Positions 1-6,115 of a stretch of DNA of 6,213 bases are shown here, in pieces (the first letter of the stretch is position 1; every line of letters starts with the position of its first letter). The translations under genes and the position numbers were made by a program. The notes under the pieces are model-generated. The model was not told where the DNA came from and searched no databases. It saw only the letters and a program-made list of their open reading frames with translations. Origin of the DNA: Bacteroidales bacterium. GTDB lineage: Bacteria > Bacteroidota > Bacteroidia > Bacteroidales > WCHB1-69. The stretch covers positions 1-6,213 of the forward strand of contig JAQUHH010000147.1 in NCBI GenBank assembly GCA_028683685.1. The letters are read 5' to 3'.

Positions 1-1
1 T

Positions 2-178
2 GACCCAAATGATTGGGTGTTTTAAAAATCCGAACAAGCAGAAGAAAGTTTTTTTGATTTTAAATGGCAAGATAAGAATTCATATTTTCTTCGCAAATTA
101 TCGTTTGATAATCTGAAAAATCATTATGATGTCGTATTTGTTGATAATCGCTATTTTGACTACACAACAGCAGGATTA
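2..178 (+). other. cas3: Coding-like end of Cas3 helicase, broken by an in-frame TAA
   Basis: This stretch lies in the same reading frame as the HD nuclease gene that follows. It reads through codons typical of the neighbours apart from one TAA at 23-25. Before the stop it encodes DPNDWVF. After the stop there are 51 open codons, ending in a segment with VVFVDNRYFDYTTAGL just before the ATG at 179. That ending resembles the 'yD..tGL' segment commonly seen at the C-terminal end of Cas3 helicases, so I infer that the helicase lies upstream and was fused to a C-terminal HD domain. No ATG, GTG or TTG lies in frame between the stop and 179. The stop could be a nonsense change (for example GAA to TAA), an indel beside the T/A run at 20-28, a sequencing error, or a real split of Cas3 into two proteins. 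The helicase motifs lie outside the window, so its identity is inferred. Confidence 0.55.
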
Positions 179-916
179 ATGACATTTATTAATGAACATA
201 ATATTATTTCCCCAATAAAAAAAGAAACAAAAAAAAACAAAATAATTTTTACTTATAAAAAGGATACATTTTACCAACACAACAAAGCATTATTAAACTG
301 CTTTAAAACGGAGTTTAAACCTAATTTAAAATATGTATTTAATGAATTGGAAAGCTTTTGGGGCGAGGTTGTTGATTGGGAGAAGTTGATAGAATTGACT
401 ATTTGTTTACATGATTATGGCAAACTGAATTCGGCTTGGCAAAAGCCCATGAAAGAATTTCAAAAACAAAAAACAGGAATAGACAGTCCGTCTGAGGTAT
501 TAGCACATACCGATTATGACGATAGTATAGATATATATCTTGCAAAAGAATGTAAAATAAAAAACAAACCAGCTCATGCTGGAATTGGGGCAATGCAAGC
601 ATATGAAATGCTTTACGATGAATATTCAGAAGATGTTGCAAAAGTTGTATGCAATGCTATTCTAAAACATCATAGTCCCGAAACTCATTCTTTCGTTAAT
701 TTCTTGATTCCTGACTATCATATTAATATAATCAAACAATTATTTGATGAATACTCATTAAAGGGGGATTTTATCAAAACAGAAAAAGGAGAATCTCTAC
801 AAGACATTGTTCCAACTAAAAATAAAGAATGGCTAATCTATTTATTTATTGTTCGAATTTTGCGATTATGCGATCAAAAAGCGACAGAATCATTTGAAAA
901 ATATTATACCTTATGA
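179..916 (+). CDS. cas3: Cas3 HD nuclease domain (Cas3''-like)
   Basis: This 245-residue product carries the HD phosphohydrolase/nuclease domain of Cas3, the metal-dependent single-strand DNase that degrades target DNA after Cascade binding. The full set of expected active-site positions is visible: H34 (FYQHNKALL), the HD pair H78-D79 followed by G81-K82 (LHDYGKL), H133 (PAHAGIGA), the H164-H165 pair (LKHHSP) and D232 (LRLCDQKA). The domain therefore looks catalytically intact. The ATG at 179 is the first start codon after an in-frame stop at 23-25, but recognisable coding sequence continues upstream in frame, so the ancestral protein was probably a longer helicase-HD fusion with HD at the C-terminus. 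An AGGA at 172-175 is too close to the ATG to be a convincing ribosome site. The stop overlaps the next gene's start (ATGA, 913-916), which indicates translational coupling with cas8. The HD assignment is firm; whether this is a stand-alone protein is unresolved. Confidence 0.85.
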   Translation: MTFINEHNIISPIKKETKKNKIIFTYKKDTFYQHNKALLNCFKTEFKPNLKYVFNELESFWGEVVDWEKLIELTICLHDYGKLNSAWQKPMKEFQKQKTGIDSPSEVLAHTDYDDSIDIYLAKECKIKNKPAHAGIGAMQAYEMLYDEYSEDVAKVVCNAILKHHSPETHSFVNFLIPDYHINIIKQLFDEYSLKGDFIKTEKGESLQDIVPTKNKEWLIYLFIVRILRLCDQKATESFEKYYTL

Positions 917-2667
917 ATACATTTAAAATAAACAAACAAACTGGAACTTATTCAGATTTATTGGAAACCTACGGTTTTGCAAACTTGCTATCAAAGATTT
1001 TTGACAGGCTAAATCTTTCTGATGTTGAGATTTATATTTCAGACAAAGGATTGTATTACGAAGTATCAACTACTATTGCATTATCTCATGAGATGTTATC
1101 AAAAATAAGTTACTTCCCACTTTTTAGATATATCAAGCAAAAGCCTGAAACTGATATGAGTCAGTTTTCTGACTATTTTGATTATCCTGTTCAAAAAGAG
1201 AGGAAGAAAGAACGACAAAATTTATTAACTCAGGTTTATAAAGAATGTCAGGGCAAAGAGAAAAAAACAGAACGGGAAAATAGAATTCAAAAAATTGAAA
1301 GAATTTATAATAACGAGAAACAAATTGATTCTGCAATAGATGTTTATGAACAAATCCAAGACAAAAATAATTTCCCAAGTTTTGAAAAACTCTTTCAGAA
1401 CTTTTATAACAATAAGAATTTATTCTCACGATTTATTGAGGAGATAATACATAATTACGGAATTTTTAGCGAATTAAATAGTGAGTTTGACAAAATATTA
1501 AAGAATATTACTTTCAGTAAAAGTGTCACAGCGATTCAATTGTATAATCCAAATCAAGGAAAAGGGTTGAAAAGTCCAAAAGCAAATAGTATTTCGGGGG
1601 ATAATTTCAAATCTTCATGGATAAGTGAAAGCCTGAAAGCTTCTGGAGCATTGTCTGATATGATTTGCAAATTGGTGAAAGTGGGTAATAGCTTTGATTT
1701 AAAGGTTTTTGTTCCCGAATACAAGCAAGTTAATTATCGATATAAAGAGTCTTTAATGCCAAAATTCAAAAAACATTTAAAAGGTAATACGCCCATTGAA
1801 ATCGATATTTTGAATATTCTGTTACTTACGCAAATAGTCATTGAGCATTCAGGGTTTATGGGGCGTAGAAAAAAAGTAAAAGATATTGTTGCAGGATTAC
1901 ATTCAGTATATCAAAAGAATTTAGGACAAAATAAAGCTGTTGTTAATATCGGATTTATTCAAGTACCAAATTTTATTGAAATAGGTAGTAAAGAAGAAAA
2001 CCAAATTTGGATTGATATTTTACAAGAACAACGACAAATAATAGGAAGCATAAAAGAATTAGGAGATACAATACAGGGACTATTACTTTACCGAAGGTTT
2101 ATAAGTGGCTCTGATATTAATTGTTTTTTCAAATTTTCATTCTGGTACGCCATTTATCTATGTGGTCAACTTTCAAATAAAAAATATGCACGAGCTTTTT
2201 CAATAGAAACATTAAATCAATTTTATAAATATATGGACACAAATGAATTGAAATTATCGGAAATCATCTCAAATGTTGGTTTCAATGCGGTTGCTGGTGC
2301 AATTCGCAAGAGTACTGTTACATTACAGTATACTCCTAAAGAAAGTAGAAAATATGATGTTCGGTATGGTATGGCACAAACCTTACAAAACAAGTCAAAA
2401 TCAAAAGAAGATTTAGCTGAATTTATTGGTGAATTTGTTGCACTTTACAACTCAGAAACGGCACGACAAGCTGAGAAAACAGGAAAGCCTTTAAGATTGA
2501 GTGTTAGAGAGAACGAACTTATTGAGTTTTATACTTTACTTGACAGTTTTTCATCAAAATTGGTTGGCGCATTATTGGCCTCATACGGATTTGCACTTAA
2601 AACAAAAGATACCACCAAGCCAGATGAACAAGAAGAAAATATAATAGAAGAACCAATAGAAGATTAA
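913..2667 (+). CDS. cas8: Cas8-like large subunit of a type I Cascade
   Basis: This 584-residue protein sits between Cas3-HD and Cas7, the place of the Cascade large subunit, which in known systems helps recognise the PAM, stabilises the R-loop and recruits Cas3. Visible blocks are QLYNPNQGKGLKSPKA (209-224), a Gly/Lys-rich conserved-looking motif, and a C-terminal helical region with AIRKSTVTLQYTP (463-475), YDVRYGMAQTL (481-491) and FVALYNSE (508-515). I associate these blocks with the large subunits of DevR-containing systems (the Csx13/Cmx8/Cas8a1-like group), from memory and without a search. Residues 94-135 are highly charged and Lys/Glu-rich, and the tail (from about 570) is very acidic, rich in E and D. 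No Cys-rich zinc-finger cluster stands out. The start is fixed by a 4-bp overlap (ATGA) with the HD gene. The gap to cas7 is 23 bp. Cas8 families are very divergent, so the role is supported mostly by context, length and these motifs. Confidence 0.75.
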   Translation: MNTFKINKQTGTYSDLLETYGFANLLSKIFDRLNLSDVEIYISDKGLYYEVSTTIALSHEMLSKISYFPLFRYIKQKPETDMSQFSDYFDYPVQKERKKERQNLLTQVYKECQGKEKKTERENRIQKIERIYNNEKQIDSAIDVYEQIQDKNNFPSFEKLFQNFYNNKNLFSRFIEEIIHNYGIFSELNSEFDKILKNITFSKSVTAIQLYNPNQGKGLKSPKANSISGDNFKSSWISESLKASGALSDMICKLVKVGNSFDLKVFVPEYKQVNYRYKESLMPKFKKHLKGNTPIEIDILNILLLTQIVIEHSGFMGRRKKVKDIVAGLHSVYQKNLGQNKAVVNIGFIQVPNFIEIGSKEENQIWIDILQEQRQIIGSIKELGDTIQGLLLYRRFISGSDINCFFKFSFWYAIYLCGQLSNKKYARAFSIETLNQFYKYMDTNELKLSEIISNVGFNAVAGAIRKSTVTLQYTPKESRKYDVRYGMAQTLQNKSKSKEDLAEFIGEFVALYNSETARQAEKTGKPLRLSVRENELIEFYTLLDSFSSKLVGALLASYGFALKTKDTTKPDEQEENIIEEPIED

Positions 2668-2690
2668 TAACAATTTAAAAATCATACAAA

Positions 2691-3671
2691 ATGACAAAAA
2701 AAATAGCATCAATTTCAATAAGTGGAGAAATTACTTTAAATCTTCACTCGCTAAATAATGAAGGTGGCGAAGGCAATCAAATTATGACCCGTCAACTTAC
2801 AATTATTGACAAAAAAGGCAAAGAACACACTGTTAATGGCATTAGTGGTGATATGTTTAAGCACATTCATGTCGGCCATTTAGTTAATTATAGTATTGAT
2901 AATAAATTATCATTAAGTGATTATTCGAAAAGGTTAGACCCAAATAGAATTTCATCTGCAAATATTTTGGAGATGTTTCCTAAAGTAGGCAAAAAAGAAT
3001 CTAATTCGGCAGAAGTAATTGATGCAGTGATTAAAACATGTACTGTTTGTGATACTCATGGATTATTAATTACAGACAAAGTTGGAGAAAATAAGGGAGC
3101 TTCAAATACACCTAGAAAATCAGTTATTGAATTTGCATGGACTGTTGGTATACCTGATAAAAACAATACCGAAACCTATGTACATACTAAATTAGTAGCT
3201 GATGCAGGAGAAAAAGGCAGCGGTACTGGTAGCAACGAAGGACAAAATATATTTCATCGTCCTGCCAATCACGGGGCCTATGCTTTTATTTGTAATTTGG
3301 ATGCCTATCGTATTGGGTTCAATGATATTTCTCGAAAATACTCAATTGAAGATACAGAGAGAAACAATAGATATAAAGCAATTCTTCAAAGTTTATTGAG
3401 TTCATTTCTTAACCCAAAAGGTGCTATGACAAGTACTCAAAAGCCTCATATTACAGATTTTAAAGGAGTAGTTTCTATTTCTCATAAATTAATACCTGCA
3501 CCTACAATTAGTGCCATTAATCCCGAATACCAAAATGAAATTAAGGAAATCACTAAAAATCTAAATGAAATCGAAACTAACTCAATAGAATTAAAATGCT
3601 TTGATGGCTTAGGAAGCTTATCAAAAATTATTGCTGACCTTATTACCGATGAACCTTATAAAATACAGTAA
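2691..3671 (+). CDS. cas7: Cas7 Cascade backbone protein, DevR/Cst2 family
   Basis: This 326-residue protein is the RAMP-fold Cas7 that polymerises along the crRNA spacer to form the Cascade backbone. Family signatures are visible in order: ISISGEITLNLHSLNNEG at the N-terminus with GN and TRQ following (8-35), GISGDMFKHIHVGHL (50-64), TCTVCDTHGLL (116-126, with C117, C120 and H123), SVIEFAWTVGIPD (144-156), QNIFHRP (185-191) and AYRIGFND (205-212), and a late STQKPHITDF block (248-257). This pattern is characteristic of the DevR autoregulator family (Cas7/Cst2/DevR), found in type I-B and Myxococcus-type systems. Length is normal for the family. No Shine-Dalgarno is seen; the ATG follows an A-rich leader (AAAAATCATACAAA), as is common in Bacteroidota. 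The cas5 gene starts 2 bp after the stop, so the two are probably co-translated. In Myxococcus, DevR also affects expression of its own operon, but nothing in this sequence shows that here. Confidence 0.93.
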   Translation: MTKKIASISISGEITLNLHSLNNEGGEGNQIMTRQLTIIDKKGKEHTVNGISGDMFKHIHVGHLVNYSIDNKLSLSDYSKRLDPNRISSANILEMFPKVGKKESNSAEVIDAVIKTCTVCDTHGLLITDKVGENKGASNTPRKSVIEFAWTVGIPDKNNTETYVHTKLVADAGEKGSGTGSNEGQNIFHRPANHGAYAFICNLDAYRIGFNDISRKYSIEDTERNNRYKAILQSLLSSFLNPKGAMTSTQKPHITDFKGVVSISHKLIPAPTISAINPEYQNEIKEITKNLNEIETNSIELKCFDGLGSLSKIIADLITDEPYKIQ

Positions 3672-3673
3672 TT

Positions 3674-4327
3674 ATGAAGTTTTCAGCGATTTATAAGCCT
3701 ACGGCTTTGTTTTCTCTAAGAGATAGCAAATCAACCAGTTCTGGTGCAAAATCGTTGTTTTTACCTTCACCTTATGCAATAAAAATGGCTTTTCTAAATC
3801 AAGCAATTTCATTAGGCGGAGAAAATTTTCAAGAAAACACGAAGCACTTTGATATTATTCGAGATACAACTGTAAGTTATAACATAAAAGGAAACTTTTG
3901 TGTAAACAATTTCTTTGTGAAAATTCAAAAACAACGAGATAAAGAACCTTTTAAACCAACAGTAAGTTTCAGGGAATATATCTTTTTAGATAATGATTTA
4001 GAAATAATATTTGATGTAAAAAAAGACGAAGATATGGCATATCTTAAACGACATCTTCATCAAATTAATTATTTTGGAAAAAGAGGCTGTTTTTTTCAAT
4101 TTGTGAGATATAAAAATGAACCTAGCAATCCAAATGTTAAGGCTTTTGACGCTAATTCATTATCATTCGGCGTTTTACAAGAATATGATGATTTTGACAA
4201 AAAACTTAAATTTGATAATGTAAATAGCTATAGTGATGCTAAAACAACAAGAAGCAAAATATTTTTTGTTTTACCATTGTCAACTATCAGTTCGTCAAAG
4301 TCTTATACAACATACTCAACTAATTAA
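3674..4327 (+). CDS. cas5: Cas5 Cascade subunit (DevS-like)
   Basis: This 217-residue protein fits Cas5, the RAMP protein that caps the 5' handle of the crRNA and contacts Cas8 in Cascade. Evidence is the N-terminal FSAIYKPTALFSLRD segment, the LPSPYAIKMAFLNQA motif (30-44), which matches the conserved 'PSPxxxKxAxL' helix region of Cas5, SFREYIF (98-104) and INYFGKRGCFFQF (131-143). It begins 2 bp after the cas7 stop, completing a cas8-cas7-cas5 order like devT-devR-devS. In subtype I-C, Cas5 also processes crRNA. No cas6 is visible in the window, but I see no clear catalytic signature that would let me assign that activity here. The C-terminus is Ser/Thr-rich (STISSSKSYTTYSTN). It appears to be the last cas gene of this transcription unit within the window. 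Confidence 0.85.
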   Translation: MKFSAIYKPTALFSLRDSKSTSSGAKSLFLPSPYAIKMAFLNQAISLGGENFQENTKHFDIIRDTTVSYNIKGNFCVNNFFVKIQKQRDKEPFKPTVSFREYIFLDNDLEIIFDVKKDEDMAYLKRHLHQINYFGKRGCFFQFVRYKNEPSNPNVKAFDANSLSFGVLQEYDDFDKKLKFDNVNSYSDAKTTRSKIFFVLPLSTISSSKSYTTYSTN

Positions 4328-4341
4328 TATTTTACCTTTCA

Positions 4342-4372
4342 TTGCACAAATAGTGTTATATTTGCACTAAAT
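4342..4372 (+). repeat. Short direct repeat TTGCAC(A/T)AAAT-like, two copies
   Basis: TTGCACAAAT (4342-4351) recurs as TTGCACTAAAT (4362-4372), with starts 20 bp apart, about two helical turns, and it brackets the -7 box. The second copy overlaps the box and the 3' inner palindrome arm. It may be part of the operator or simply a by-product of the palindrome in AT-rich sequence. With only two copies, chance cannot be excluded. Confidence 0.4.
4357..4364 (+). promoter_or_regulatory. Bacteroidota-type -7 promoter box for abiEi-abiEii
   Basis: TATATTTG matches the Bacteroidota housekeeping -7 consensus TAnnTTTG exactly and lies 46 bp before the abiEi ATG. No clean -33 TTTG or TTG is found at the usual spacing; the T-rich TTTTAC (4330-4335) or TTTC (4337-4340) are weak candidates. 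Transcription would start roughly at 4370-4375, placing the 3' arm of the palindrome in the leader. The box suggests the toxin-antitoxin pair has its own promoter, separate from the cas operon. Confidence 0.55.
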
Positions 4373-4410
4373 ATACTAAGAAAGGTAAGTATTAAAATAA
4401 TAAGAGCAGA

Positions 4411-5187
4411 ATGAATATCAGAAAATTAGATGCAGAAATTTTAAATATAATAAACGACAATGAATTAAGTTTAGTTAATATCGAAACTTTGGTATCGTTA
4501 ACTGGTATATCTTATTTGTATTTAAAGCCCATTTTACGAAGATTGGTTCGTGAGGAGCAATTATTTTCCTTAGGTGGTGGATTTTACTGCATCCGTAATT
4601 TTCGAAATCCGTATGTCATTGGCAACTTTATTGTAAAAAATGGTGCCATTGCATACTGGTCGGCTTTAAACATTCATGGCTTAACCGAACAAATTTCAAA
4701 TGTGGTGTATGTTCAATCTGAATACCGAAAAAATGATAAAAAAATCTTTAATACACAATACAAGTTTATTAAGGTTAAACCATCAAAAATAATCGGTATT
4801 ACTCAAATGGGCTATGGAAACGAACAATTTAACGTAACTAATGTCGAAAAAACCTTATTGGATTGCTTTGATTTACCTCAACATTCAGGAGGTTATGAAG
4901 AATTGATCCGAGCTTTCTACAATGCAAAAACCAGCAGTTTACGACTGCTTGATTATGGCAAAAAAATGGGAAATCTGTCTGTTTTAAAACGAATGGCTTT
5001 TCTATCTGAACTATACGAAATGAAATGGTTTACGAGATTTCAAAATGGAGTTTTGAAATTGATGAACAAAAAATACAGCTTGCTTGATCCAATGGGAGAA
5101 AACACAGGTGAATTTAATTCTAAATGGCGAATAAGGATAAATCTATCTAAAGAAAATTTATTGGAAATGATTCAAAAAACGTATTAA
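4411..5187 (+). CDS. abiEi: AbiEi-like type IV antitoxin / transcriptional autorepressor
   Basis: This 258-residue protein matches AbiEi, the antitoxin of AbiE phage-abortive-infection systems. Residues 1-60 form a winged-helix DNA-binding region: helices around 5-15 and 22-32, a basic recognition helix near KPILRRLVREEQ (39-50), and a wing ending LFSLGGGFYCI. The family blocks follow: AIAYWSALNIHGLTEQ (79-94), TNVEKTLLDCFDLP (143-156) and the C-terminal LLDPMGENTGEFNSKWRI (224-241), which resembles the 'LdP...G..n.rW' motif of these proteins. Known AbiEi proteins repress their operon and also neutralise the toxin without forming a stable complex with it. A weak AAGAG (4402-4406) precedes the ATG. 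The stop codon shares its last A with the toxin start (TAATG), ensuring coupled synthesis. The 83-bp leader holds a promoter and a large palindrome. Length and full domain layout look normal; no damage is seen. Confidence 0.88.
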   Translation: MNIRKLDAEILNIINDNELSLVNIETLVSLTGISYLYLKPILRRLVREEQLFSLGGGFYCIRNFRNPYVIGNFIVKNGAIAYWSALNIHGLTEQISNVVYVQSEYRKNDKKIFNTQYKFIKVKPSKIIGITQMGYGNEQFNVTNVEKTLLDCFDLPQHSGGYEELIRAFYNAKTSSLRLLDYGKKMGNLSVLKRMAFLSELYEMKWFTRFQNGVLKLMNKKYSLLDPMGENTGEFNSKWRIRINLSKENLLEMIQKTY

Positions 5188-6065
5188 TGATACTACAAAG
5201 CGAAATATTTAAAATAGCAGAAAAGGAAGGTGTTCCGCCTGATACCATAGATAAAAACTGGGTTTTGGGACATTTTTTAGCAGAATTGTTTTCGGCAGAC
5301 TGGGCTTCAAATTCCCTCATTTTTAAAGGAGGAACCTGCTTGAAAAAATGCTATTTCCCAGATTATCGCTTTTCAGAAGATTTAGATTTTACACTCGTTA
5401 ATCCCGACATAATAATCACAAACAAAACCATTCAAACGGTTTGTAATAATATAACGGATAAAATTGGAATACCATTTTCAAATGTTCAAATTACTCCTTT
5501 ATTATGGAATAATAAAAGCGTTGGATACAGTTCCCAAATAAAATATTGGGGAGCAAATCATAAAAAAAATCAGCATGTATTGCCTTTTAATCGTTGGCAT
5601 ACTTCAATCAAAATTGAAATAATCACTTATAAAAAAGTCGCTAATACTCCTGAACTACGTCCTCTTGATAGCCCTTTTTCTGATTTTTCTCTTTTTGACC
5701 ACATAAAAATACCATGTTATTCAATATCTGAAATTATTGCCGAAAAATTCAGAGCACTTCTTCAAAGGAGTTATCCTGCTCCAAGAGATTACTTTGATTT
5801 GTGGTATTTATTAAAATTCGAAGAAAATATAAATTGGAATAAAATAATTTCAACCTTTATTCAAAAAGCTGATTTTAAACATATTAAACTCAAAAGTTAT
5901 GAAGATTTCTTTGACCAAGGTCAACTCAAAAAAGTGAAACAAGCATGGAAAAATAGCCTGCAAAATCTCCTTAAAGAAAATTCACTACCAGAATTCGACC
6001 TTGTAATCAACGAATTAAAAGATATTTGCCAAAAAAATCAATGGGATGAAGCATCTTCAAAATAA
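5187..6065 (+). CDS. abiEii: AbiEii-like nucleotidyltransferase toxin
   Basis: This 292-residue protein belongs to the AbiEii/AbiGii nucleotidyltransferase toxin family (DUF1814-like, DNA polymerase beta fold). The core motifs are visible: FKGGTCLKKC (46-55) followed by RFSEDLDF (61-68), giving the G-G-T loop and the D65-x-D67 metal-binding pair; IKIEII (141-146), where E144 takes the third carboxylate position; K187 and R189 in AEKFRALLQR (185-194); and RDYFDLWYL (200-208), the conserved RD..DL helix. Relatives bind GTP and cause reversible growth arrest; the related mycobacterial MenT toxins add nucleotides to tRNA acceptor ends. The substrate of this protein is unknown. The start overlaps the antitoxin stop by 1 bp. 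All motifs needed for activity appear present, so the toxin is probably functional. No hairpin terminator is evident after the TAA. Confidence 0.92.
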   Translation: MILQSEIFKIAEKEGVPPDTIDKNWVLGHFLAELFSADWASNSLIFKGGTCLKKCYFPDYRFSEDLDFTLVNPDIIITNKTIQTVCNNITDKIGIPFSNVQITPLLWNNKSVGYSSQIKYWGANHKKNQHVLPFNRWHTSIKIEIITYKKVANTPELRPLDSPFSDFSLFDHIKIPCYSISEIIAEKFRALLQRSYPAPRDYFDLWYLLKFEENINWNKIISTFIQKADFKHIKLKSYEDFFDQGQLKKVKQAWKNSLQNLLKENSLPEFDLVINELKDICQKNQWDEASSK

Positions 6066-6115
6066 ACAAAAACGCATTAATTTATTCTCATTTCATCATT
6101 TAACAAAGCCATACT

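Larger units (their letters stand above)
4332..4388. promoter_or_regulatory. Concentric interrupted palindrome, likely AbiEi operator
   Basis: Two inverted repeats share the same centre, position 4360. The outer pair is TTACCTTTC (4332-4340) with GAAAGGTAA (4380-4388), a perfect 9-bp match. The inner pair is TAGTG (4351-4355) with CACTA (4365-4369). Taken as 24-base half sites (4332-4355 against the reverse complement of 4365-4388), 18 of 24 positions match by my count. The -7 promoter box lies in the 9-bp centre, so a protein bound to both arms would block RNA polymerase. Characterised AbiEi antitoxins repress their own operon by binding paired inverted repeats of about 23 bp in the promoter; the arrangement here fits that. 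Binding is inferred. No T-tract follows the 3' arm, so an intrinsic terminator is a poor explanation. Confidence 0.72.

Noticed and set aside
3..116. Alternative open frame at the left edge (frame 3), beginning TQMIGCFKNPNK
   Set aside because: Its product after the first residues looks like a shifted shadow, whereas the other frame gives natural-looking protein continuous with the HD gene. A frameshift at the T/A run near 20-28 remains possible but cannot be shown from this sequence alone.
399..641. Antisense open frame of 80 codons opposite the HD domain
   Set aside because: It lies fully opposite the conserved HD active-site region, encodes a low-complexity Phe/Leu-rich product, and has no promoter or ribosome site.
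1133..1429. Antisense open frame of 98 codons within cas8
   Set aside because: It is Phe/Tyr/Cys-rich, as expected from the complement of Lys/Glu-rich coding sequence (residues 94-135 of Cas8), with no supporting signals.
3202..3399. Same-strand open frame of 65 codons inside cas7
   Set aside because: It overlaps conserved Cas7 motifs in another frame and shows no independent coding signal.
4332..4388. Palindrome as a Rho-independent terminator for cas5
   Set aside because: The loop is long, the stem is AT-rich and interrupted, and no T-run follows the 3' arm; its centre coincides with a -7 promoter box instead.
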